A stretch of DNA of 10,521 nt from Calditrichota bacterium (lineage in GTDB: Bacteria > Calditrichota > Calditrichia > RBG-13-44-9 > J042). Within the stretch, counting starts at the first letter, position 1, and every line of letters starts with the position of its first letter. The position numbers and the translations under genes were made by a program. The stretch lies in the NCBI GenBank assembly GCA_013150955.1, contig JAADJD010000001.1:1-10521 (forward strand). Direction: 5' to 3'. This document shows, one piece after another, positions 1 to 5,409 of this stretch. A model generated the notes under the pieces. That model worked only from the letters and a program-made list of their open reading frames with translations, was not told where the DNA came from and searched no databases.

Positions 1-2
1 TC

Positions 3-251
3 ACTGTGCTGGCCCATCACGTGGTTCAGTGTATCCAATGGTATTTGCACCAGAAGGATTGCTACCTGCGTTGGTCGAGCATTCGTCAGGCGCTGGGCAC
101 CCAACAGCGCTTAACGAGCAGTTTTACTACTGAGGCAGGCAAGCGTATTCATATTCGTCACACCTCAGAGCCGGAGGCCTTTCATCGGTTTGTGGCCGAT
201 GCGTTGGGGATTACTCCCAAACCCCTGGCCAGAAAGAAAACAATCCTTTAG
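3..251 (+). CDS. IS1634/IS4-type transposase, C-terminal fragment (5' end outside window)
   Basis: The reading frame is open from the window edge to a TAG stop, so this is the tail of a longer gene and not a small gene. The peptide runs (T)VLAHHVVQCIQWYL, then WSSIRQALGTQQRLT, then GKRIHIRHTSEPE and ends shortly after ADALGI. This succession (hydrophobic helix, W-x-x-IR, QQR-T, a GK-x-IHIR strand, then a final DALG) is the usual C-terminus of IS1634-like DDE transposases of the IS4 superfamily. The catalytic residues would lie upstream of the window. The non-coding end of the element follows within a few bases of the stop (81-bp repeat, copy 1). The family call comes from memory of this C-terminal pattern, and the subgroup is uncertain. 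Confidence 0.72.
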   Translation, partial: TVLAHHVVQCIQWYLHQKDCYLRWSSIRQALGTQQRLTSSFTTEAGKRIHIRHTSEPEAFHRFVADALGITPKPLARKKTIL

Positions 252-252
252 A

Positions 253-272
253 CCCACAAAATCCGTAGTGGG
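253..272 (+). other. Small hairpin just after the transposase stop
   Basis: CCCAC (253-257) pairs with GTGGG (268-272) around a 10-base loop, and an A/T-rich stretch follows. It may help end transcription of the IS1634-type transposase gene. The stem is only 5 bp and the following T run is poor, so this is weak. The left arm is not conserved in the second copy of the 81-bp repeat. Confidence 0.2.
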
Positions 273-338
273 AATAAAAATTTCGTAATGCTTGTATTTA
301 TTGGCTTTTTTGTAGTTTTGCGTTAAAGATGGGTTGAG
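258..338 (+). repeat. 81-bp direct repeat, copy 1 (probable right end of the IS1634-type element)
   Basis: This 81-bp stretch starts 6 bases after the transposase stop and recurs in the same orientation at 1710-1790 with 9 mismatches, most of them transitions. Similarity stops sharply after gatgggttgag. It is best read as the non-coding right end of the IS1634-type element, with its terminus at or near 338. The IS256-type transposase gene on the other strand runs into it and takes its last four codons and its TAA stop (323-325) from it. Which element arrived second is inferred from this overlap and not proven. Confidence 0.7.
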
Positions 339-1525
339 CTCGGTTCCTCCTCCTCTTTTGGCGAATCCATGTCTAAATACTTATAGCCTGTCAACCATTC
401 CTCGCTATACTCCATACACAAGGCACTGACCAATCTCAGACAAGATGCCTCATTGGGAAATATCCTTACTACCTGGCTCCGACGTCGTATCTCCTGATTC
501 AAGCGCTCCAGCATGTTGGTGGAACGCATCCGACGCCGATGCGACTCCGGCAAACTGTAAACCGTAAAACAGGCCTCTATCTCCTCATCCAGCCAGTCGG
601 CGATTCGGTCTTTCTTGGCTGATATTAATTTCTCTACCAGCAGCCGCTTGCGCTCTCGGGCGGTCTCTATCTCTGGTGCACCAAAAATATCCTGGAGCCA
701 CTTCACATATTCCTTGCCTTCCCGGCGGGAAAACTTGCCCAAAAAATTGCGCAGAAAATGAACCTGACACCGTTGCCAGCTCACATCATAAAACTCCTGC
801 TTTAACGCCTGCACCAAACCCTTATGCTCATCACTAACCGCATACTTCACTCCCCTTAATCCACGCTCCTTTAAGCCCTGAAATACCCGCCGCCAGCTCT
901 CATAACTTTCACTGTCTCCTATCTCGACCGAAAGCACTTCACGATAACCACTACGTTTAATTCCAACAACCAATAACACCGCCTTGCTCTTAACAACGCC
1001 ATTGTCGCGAATATCTTCATAGCGCGCATCGATTACAAGGTAAGGATACTCACCCTCCAGTCTACGCTCCCGCCACCGCTTAAGCGTCTCATCCAAACGG
1101 CGCACTAAATTGCTAACCGTGCTCCGCGATAAACTCTCACCGCATAACTGCTCTACCACTCTCTTTACCTTTCGAGTAGACACCCCCTGTAAATACATCT
1201 CCAACAACGTGCCGACAAAGGCTTGTTCACTGCGCTGATAGCGGGCAAACAACTCCGTGGAAAATTCCCCCGCCCTGTCCCGCAAAACCTCCAGCTCTAT
1301 CGTACCAACACGCGTCTTGAGCTTGCGGCTGTATCTCCCATTGCGATAACCCCGCCGTGACTGCGTGCGCTCATGGGGCGCAGCACCAATGAACTCTTCA
1401 AATTCCGACTCCAGTATCTGCTGCAAACCCTCCTGAACTATTTGACGTAAGAATTCACGCTCGTTCATCAATACTTCTTGAATTTCACTGGGCTGCAGTT
1501 TAACTTCTTGCGTGTTTTGGGCCAT
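323..1525 (-). CDS. IS256-family (Mutator-type) transposase, nearly complete, with a 3' end replaced by foreign sequence
   Basis: This 400-aa DDE transposase catalyses cut-and-paste or copy-out movement of its element. The N-terminal half holds the zinc-free DNA-binding region, including RRGYRNGRYSRKLKT (about 57-71) and GVSTRKV. The catalytic triad reads D166 (in VIDARYE), D232 (in VSDEHKGL) and E340 (in STNMLERLNQEIRRR). The family C-x-x-H pair is C253/H256 (RCQVHFLRN). Length and motif order match intact IS256 relatives. The ATG is preceded by AGGAG at 5-base spacing. The extreme C-terminus (final STHL and the stop) is encoded by the abutting 81-bp repeat, so the native tail and downstream IS end are missing here. 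The protein could still be active, acting in trans on other copies. Confidence 0.93.
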   Translation of the reverse strand: MAQNTQEVKLQPSEIQEVLMNEREFLRQIVQEGLQQILESEFEEFIGAAPHERTQSRRGYRNGRYSRKLKTRVGTIELEVLRDRAGEFSTELFARYQRSEQAFVGTLLEMYLQGVSTRKVKRVVEQLCGESLSRSTVSNLVRRLDETLKRWRERRLEGEYPYLVIDARYEDIRDNGVVKSKAVLLVVGIKRSGYREVLSVEIGDSESYESWRRVFQGLKERGLRGVKYAVSDEHKGLVQALKQEFYDVSWQRCQVHFLRNFLGKFSRREGKEYVKWLQDIFGAPEIETARERKRLLVEKLISAKKDRIADWLDEEIEACFTVYSLPESHRRRMRSTNMLERLNQEIRRRSQVVRIFPNEASCLRLVSALCMEYSEEWLTGYKYLDMDSPKEEEEPSSTHL

Positions 1526-1654
1526 ATCCTCTCCTTTCGATTGGGTTTTTCTTCTATTTTTTTCCTTTTATCCCAAAGTTAGGAAGGATATGGCTCTTTT
1601 TCTCTTATTTTTGTCTTTTCTTTTTTGTTTTTACACAAAATTATGGACACAATC
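339..1654 (-). mobile_element. IS256-family insertion sequence lacking one end
   Basis: The element is defined by the transposase gene plus its 5' flank up to the terminal inverted repeat at 1628-1654. On the left it stops at about 339, where sequence belonging to the 81-bp repeat begins. No second terminal inverted repeat is present between 252 and 345. The simplest inference is that the IS1634-type element inserted into the tail of this IS256 copy, leaving the missing end to the left of the window. A deletion is the alternative. As it stands in the window, the copy has a single end. Confidence 0.7.
1628..1654 (-). repeat. Terminal inverted repeat of the IS256-family element (transposase 5' side)
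   Basis: Read on the minus strand from 1654 the sequence is GATTGTGTCCATAATTTTGT followed by GTAAAAA. It closely resembles the classic IS256 terminus (GATAAAGTCC..ATAATTGTGTAAAA, recalled from the family). It lies about 100 bp upstream of the transposase ATG, a normal distance for the family. The first base of the element is therefore probably 1654, and the host sequence or target duplication starts at 1655. Confidence 0.75.
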
Positions 1655-1709
1655 AGATTGAACTACACTCCACATTTTCCTTGAAAATGCACCTCTCAAT
1701 ATCAAAAAT

Positions 1710-1790
1710 AAAATCTGCAGTGGGAATAAAAATTTCATAATGCTTATTTTTACTGGCTTTTTTGCAGTTTTACGTTAAAGATGGGTTAAG
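1710..1790 (+). repeat. 81-bp direct repeat, copy 2 (solo IS end)
   Basis: It is 89% identical to 258-338 (72 of 81 positions) in the same orientation, and ends at the same point (gatgggttaag). There is no transposase coding sequence in front of it: positions 1655-1709 are unrelated to the end of the IS1634-type gene. It is thus an isolated end, left by a deleted second copy or by recombination. Nothing else recognisable lies between 1655 and 1709. Confidence 0.65.
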
Positions 1791-1810
1791 TCTTTCAGAT
1801 GGCGATATGA

Positions 1811-1993
1811 TTCGAACGTCGGATTGCTAAGCTCAAGCTGAGCGAAGGCCATGCAGCGATTAAAAGAGATTATGGTGGATTGAATGGGAAAGCGATGGCA
1901 GAAGACGCACGGCTTTCACCTGAACCCATGGTTAAGCAATTAGGGATTTTTAAACTGTTCGGTACCTCCAAATCCACCATCCATGCTTTGTAG
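1811..1993 (+). pseudogene. Gene relic with a helix-turn-helix-like C-terminus, unrecognised
   Basis: The frame is open from just after a TGA (1808-1810) to a TAG, with no convincing start codon or ribosome binding site. The peptide begins FERRIAKLKLSEGHAAIKRD, continues through GGLNGKAMAEDA, and ends LGIFKLFGTSKSTIHAL. It reads like real protein rather than chance translation. The closing LFGTSKSTIHAL resembles the final helix-turn-helix of site-specific serine recombinases or resolvases (pattern LGVSKSTxYRAL). I cannot name the family. It is probably the 3' remnant of a gene whose front was removed by the insertion-sequence events to its left. Positions 1994-2071 hold nothing recognisable. 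Confidence 0.35.
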
Positions 1994-2071
1994 TGACAAA
2001 TCGCTCATTTTTGATTGACGATATCTTGTTGATATTACAAGTGTTAGCAAAATTCAACTGTCAAACCCGGG

Positions 2072-2551
2072 TTAAAAAAGTTTGTCGAAAATTTGGTGCA
2101 AAAAAGACTTCGTTTTACTGTCTTCACAAAAAATATATGTTCCTTTAATTCCTCGTGTTAAAAAAATACGATACCGATTAATAAGAAGCTGCATGGCCTT
2201 TTGATAATCCGTTTTATTTCCCTTTTTGGCAGAATAAATTAGCTTTTTCAAACTGGGTTTGCCAATTTCGTCTTCACAATAGTTTCCAATTTGCCAGCAA
2301 TTATCTTTCCAGATGAAATCCCTTCCCCAAATTACACCAACAAAATCACTCTCAAATCCTTGACATCCATAAATTGATGCACACCGTTCCAATCGGTTCG
2401 ATTCCCCATATACCCAAAAGGGCACGTAATCATGTTTTGGATTCATTAACCAATAAATCTTCAATCCAAGATTTTTATATAGCTCAAATCCTGATGGAAG
2501 TGGATATCCAATTCTCAAATTATTTTTTCCGTATGGATTGTTAATCTGACC
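2072..2551 (-). pseudogene. DUF2075 helicase/ATPase, C-terminal part cut off by a frameshift
   Basis: This is the downstream half of the gene starting at 3983. The frame is open from 2551 and encodes GQINNPYGKNNLRIGYPLPS onward. It includes SIYGCQGFESDFVGVIWGRD, the helicase motif V-like segment conserved in DUF2075 proteins, and NRYRIFLTRGIKGTYIFCED, which carries the motif VI-like arginines. It has no proper start: the first possible codon is a TTG at 2518 in the middle of the conserved domain, with no ribosome binding site. It is therefore unlikely to be translated independently. Deleting one copy of the 10-bp duplication at 2544-2563 fuses it in frame to the upstream part, giving a 633-residue protein, close to the usual length for the family. 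The stop is TAA at 2072-2074. Confidence 0.85.
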
Positions 2552-3983
2552 TTATCTGACCTTTCGATTCCGTAAAAGCCGCTATTAAGGCCACTTTAAA
2601 TCCCTCTTCCCTTTTGTATTTTAGTTCACGTATGAGCATTTCAAAATCATTCAAAACTTTAAATTCATATTTATCCCGCCAGGCATCAACAACCCCTGGA
2701 TGTAATGCTTCAGGATTAGTTAACAATTTCTCAACAAACCGGTGGTAGACTTGTCCGCCCTCTACACGATAAAACCCTCTTAGATATTCTTCCTTTATAA
2801 ATTTTCCCTGAATAGAAGCTTCATGAATAAAATTTTGTCTTGTTCCTTCTTCTTCTGAATTTAATATCTGATTCTCATCATAAAAGAACACAGCTACTCG
2901 GGCCCTGCGCATTGCAATGGCAATGTTATGCTTGGACATGCGCTGAGCTTCGTCGTATATCACTAAGTCTAAGTAAGGACCTTTATAGTTTTCTTCGGCT
3001 AGGCCCGTATAACCTCCATTGGGACCCACCGAGTAAAACTTGATGGGATCACTTAATCCCTGTTTAACGGAATTAAAAACTTCCCGGATGGAATTGATCA
3101 ATCGATTGTTACGATAAGTAAGCACAGATTGGTATCCCCGATGCAGCGATGTTAATAACAAATGAATAGCCAGCAGAGTTTTACCAGAACCAGGAGCCCC
3201 CTGCACAAGATAAACGACATCTCTTTTACCCGACTGTACATCTTGAATGATTTTACCTACAACCTGAAGTTGTTCGGCCGATAATCCCCATCCTTTCTCG
3301 GCCAATGCATAATGACTCTGTTTTTGAATATCCGTGAAATGTTTCTTAATAGCTGTAAATAATCTTTTGGATTGTCTGTAATATCCATTAATAAAAGAAA
3401 ATACTATAGACTGGTTAATGCCTTTCACTAGCAGATTTTTTATAAATTGACGAATGTGAAGGACATCGTCACGATAAAATACTGGAATATTAAATAAAAG
3501 CTGAATGTGTTTTTGCTGCGCATTATACATTAAAACAGCTTTATAAATTTCAAAATTTTCTGCTTCCGAATGAGAAAAGCGGATTTTCCCCACATAATTT
3601 TCCAATTGATATTCCGGGTGGACTGTTTTACCTAGATTACATTCAACGATAGTTTCTGAATCTTTTTGTTCTGCTCTTGTCCAACCTTTAAATTCAAACA
3701 CGATAAGGGCCGGTTTTTGATGAAAATTCATCCCAAATAAAATACAATCAATGCGTTCATTACTAAACGGCAATCGATATTCAAATGCAATAAAGAGAGG
3801 ATAAAAGTGAGGATCGTTCATTACCTTCTTTAAGAAATTAACCGTGGATAACCAAGAGGAAACTTGCTCGATTCCCGGATTTTCTCCAAAAATAGAAATA
3901 AAATTTCTCTGGAATTCTTGCAAAATCTGCTGTGAATCCTGAAAAACAAACTCCTTGACGGAACTGAGATATACACAATTCAC
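2541..3983 (-). pseudogene. DUF2075 (Schlafen group-3-like) helicase with N-terminal PD-(D/E)XK-like nuclease domain, frameshifted
   Basis: Numbered from the GTG at 3983. The N-terminal region carries a nuclease-like signature: E68 in FEYRL, D79 in ERIDCILFG, E97-x-K99 in LIVFEFKGW, and a RecB-like Q126-xxx-Y130 in YQLENYVGKI. Residues from about 235 form a superfamily-1-like P-loop module: Walker A GAPGSGKT (262-269), Walker B with DEAQR (344-348) and motif III YDENQ (368-372). The expected role is ATP-driven nucleic-acid unwinding coupled to cleavage. Proteins of this family often occur near defence genes, so phage defence is plausible but not shown. The frame ends in GQIRSD-stop because of a 10-bp duplication, losing helicase motifs V-VI. 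It stands alone, AT-rich, next to insertion-sequence debris, which suggests transfer. It could still make a truncated product. Confidence 0.85.
2544..2563 (-). repeat. Perfect 10-bp tandem duplication that breaks the DUF2075 gene
   Basis: On the coding strand AAGGTCAGAT occurs twice back to back. With both copies the frame reads SKGQIRSD-stop. With one copy it reads SKGQINNPYGKNNLRIGYPL and continues to the natural end. The duplication is thus the exact cause of the +10 frameshift. Replication slippage could create it and could also revert it. Confidence 0.9.
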
Positions 3984-3991
3984 ATTCAACG

Positions 3992-3997
3992 CTCCTT
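3992..3997 (-). promoter_or_regulatory. Shine-Dalgarno site deciding the DUF2075 start
   Basis: AAGGAG lies 8 bases upstream of a GTG at 3981-3983, the ideal spacing. A TTG two codons earlier (3987-3989) is only 2 bases from this site and is a poorer start. GTG is therefore preferred, making the protein two residues shorter than the longest frame. Confidence 0.6.
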
Positions 3998-4131
3998 AGG
4001 TTTTTGACTAAAGTTAATAATTAATGAATTAAAAAAGAATTTTTCTAACATTAAAAATCTTTAATAAGTCATCTAAATTATTAGAACTCCCGATTGGAAC
4101 CGAAAATTTATACAAGTTTTTACGAAACCTG
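3998..4131. other. AT-rich leader region upstream of the DUF2075 gene, no gene seen
   Basis: This stretch is very AT-rich and presumably carries the promoter of the minus-strand DUF2075 gene. Several -10-like TA-rich hexamers exist, but no -35/-10 pair stands out, so I do not place a promoter. Confidence 0.3.
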
Positions 4132-4343
4132 GATTATACATTAGACCGCGAATGTCACGAAAGAACACGAATATCAATAATCCTAAATAATGCGTTAAAC
4201 CACGAATCACGCGAATAAATTCGAATAATATCAATAAAATACCGAGTCTATCCGGGTAAACATTTTCATCCACATAGAATCAAGTGCATTTTGTTATTTT
4301 TATTGGTGTTAATTTGTGTAATTCGTGGTTCTAATGCATAATC
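4132..4343 (+). repeat. Inverted-repeat element copy A (4185-4343) plus a half-copy (4132-4181)
   Basis: The left arm is aaataatgcgttaaaccacg-aatcacgcgaat. The right arm is aattTGTGTaattcgtggtt-ctaatgcataatct, roughly its reverse complement. The middle carries the family core cattttcatcca..atagaatc and ttattttt. A degenerate left-arm half (gattatacattagaccgcg-aatgtcacg) precedes it. It has the same orientation as copies D and E. It lies between the DUF2075 gene and the lipoprotein gene. Short open frames here (such as 4073-4273, minus) are translations of repeat sequence and are not called as genes. Confidence 0.8.
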
Positions 4344-4390
4344 TCGTATAATTTAGCTAAAATAGACTTTTTTCAAGATCGAATTCGCCC

Positions 4391-4412
4391 GGTAGCCGGC
4401 TGGCAATAGCCA
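4391..4412 (-). other. Weak hairpin downstream of the lipoprotein gene
   Basis: A CTGGC/GCCAG stem with a 4-base loop lies about 25 bases after the lipoprotein stop, within a GC-rich patch. There is no good T run after it on the minus strand, so it is at best a poor terminator. Confidence 0.2.
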
Positions 4413-4433
4413 GGATTTGCAACGGACAACTGG

Positions 4434-4757
4434 TTATTTCACCCCCTCCATCTCAAACTCCCGAATCAACAACATCCGCTGGTCATTCTGGGAGATCAGC
4501 TGTGCTTCGATGATGCGAATGGTACGGGTCTGGAGGGACCAGAGTTTCTGGTAATCGGGGGATTGGGGAGAGATCTCCATCGTTTTTCCATCGGCAAATT
4601 CAGCCATCAGCCGGGTGAACGGTTCATTGCCCGCCACGTAGAGTCGGACGGATACATCCCGAATTACCTGCTGGTGGCGACCCGAACAGGCGGTTAATAA
4701 TAAAAGAAAAGCCATGGCCAGCAACACGAACGGCGTATTCCACGAATGATTCACCAT
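4434..4757 (-). CDS. Small lipoprotein of unknown function
   Basis: This 107-aa protein has a textbook type-II signal peptide: a short polar start, a hydrophobic run (FVLLAMAFLLLL, 10-21) and the lipobox L21-T-A-C24. Cysteine 24 would be lipidated after cleavage. Serine at +2 suggests outer-membrane sorting under the E. coli rule. The mature part of about 84 residues alternates short strands and charged stretches (VSVRLYVAGNEPFTRLMAEF, then ADGKTMEISPQSPDY) and looks beta-rich. I do not recognise a family. The ATG has GAGGGG close upstream (3-base gap), and the next codon, GTG, has better spacing (6), so the start could be one codon later. It is flanked on both sides by palindromic repeats, lies about 650 bp from the RND gene on the same strand, and is therefore probably transcribed alone. 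Confidence 0.75.
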   Translation of the reverse strand: MVNHSWNTPFVLLAMAFLLLLTACSGRHQQVIRDVSVRLYVAGNEPFTRLMAEFADGKTMEISPQSPDYQKLWSLQTRTIRIIEAQLISQNDQRMLLIREFEMEGVK

Positions 4758-4816
4758 GATCCCCTCAGCTCAAAATTTCGTTTCATGAAATTTCCCGTGT
4801 TATCCTAAATCGTGTA

Positions 4817-5017
4817 TTCGACCACAAATGCGCACGAATGAACAATAAAAATGAACCCAGATTATGCAATAGCCCACGAATGAAACGAATGAACAGGAAC
4901 AAAATAATAAATCCATTGGATGATATCTGGATGAAAATGTGCTCCGGCGTTTTTTCGCGATTTTGTGGATATTTTTTGGATTCATCCGTGCAATTCGGGG
5001 TTTAATGCATTATTTGG
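4817..5017 (-). repeat. Inverted-repeat element copy B (4857-5017) plus a half-copy (4817-4856)
   Basis: It starts cagattatgcaatagcccac-gaatg and ends ttcatccgtgcaattcgggg-tttaatgcattatttggg. The core is atccattggatgatatctgg-atgaaaatg followed by ttcgcgattttgtggatatt. The core is the reverse complement of copy E (aatatccacaaaatcgc and catccagatatcatccaat), so B is inverted relative to A, D and E. An arm-like half copy (cgaccacaaatgcgcacgaa) precedes it. Open frames such as 4800-4985 (minus) consist of repeat sequence. Confidence 0.8.
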
Positions 5018-5038
5018 GATCAAAATTGGATTAATTTT

Positions 5039-5167
5039 TCAATACCTACCATTGACCCGTTCGATTAAGGTGAATATTCCCGGAACGAAGTCAAACCCCT
5101 GTTGTGCCACTTTTTGTTTCCGCACTTGGAAGTACTGGTTCTGTAGTTGTCCATTTTCATTCTTCAT
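5039..5167 (-). pseudogene. Possible small ORF or gene remnant between two repeat copies
   Basis: A 42-codon frame begins MKNENGQLQNQYFQVRKQKV and ends GIFTLIERVNGRY before a TGA. The residue pattern (QNQYFQVRKQKVAQQGFDF, then VPGIFTLIERVNG) looks like genuine protein and is unlike the repeat-derived translations around it. There is no Shine-Dalgarno site, and the upstream sequence turns directly into a repeat arm. It may be the tail of a gene truncated by repeat insertion, or chance. I recognise no family. Confidence 0.25.
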
Positions 5168-5186
5168 TCGGATTCGTGGTAATTTA

Positions 5187-5355
5187 AACCCAGATTATGC
5201 TTTAAACCACGAATTACACGAATTAACACAAATAAATATAGTAAAATCCATTGGATGAGATCTGGATGAAAATGGGTTTTAGGTTTTTTTCGCGATTTTG
5301 TGGTTATTTTTTGATTTCATTCGCGTGATTCGCGGTTTAACGCATTATTTGGGTT
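5187..5355 (-). repeat. Inverted-repeat element copy C, the best-preserved arms
   Basis: The left arm (aacccagattatgctttaaa-ccacgaattacacgaatt) and the reverse complement of the right arm (aacccaaataatgcgttaaa-ccgcgaatcacgcgaat) match over about 37 positions with about 8 differences. The core is atccattggatgagatctgg-atgaaaatg then ttcgcgattttgtgg, oriented like copy B. It ends about 55 bases from the 3' end of the RND gene. As an RNA it could fold into a long hairpin and might act as a terminator for that gene, since no other terminator is visible. A short extra arm (attcgtggtaattt, 5172-5185) lies beside it. Confidence 0.85.
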
Positions 5356-5409
5356 AAATCATCCACGGTTGAAAACCCATTCCGATATTCACCATCATGC
5401 CCGGCAAAA

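Noticed and set aside
2554-2561. The duplicated ATCTGACC in the DUF2075 gene read as an 8-bp target duplication left by transposon excision
   Set aside because: The repeat is a perfect 10-bp tandem with no extra bases between copies, so simple slippage or duplication explains it better than an excision footprint.
4073-5258. Small open frames at 4073-4273, 4800-4985 and 4965-5258
   Set aside because: They lie mostly or wholly on the inverted-repeat elements or arms, lack ribosome binding sites, and their sequence is explained by the repeats.
4132-5355. CRISPR array, because similar cgaat-type words recur many times
   Set aside because: Copies are long, inverted, unevenly spaced and separated by genes. 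There are no short identical direct repeats with regular spacers and no cas genes.
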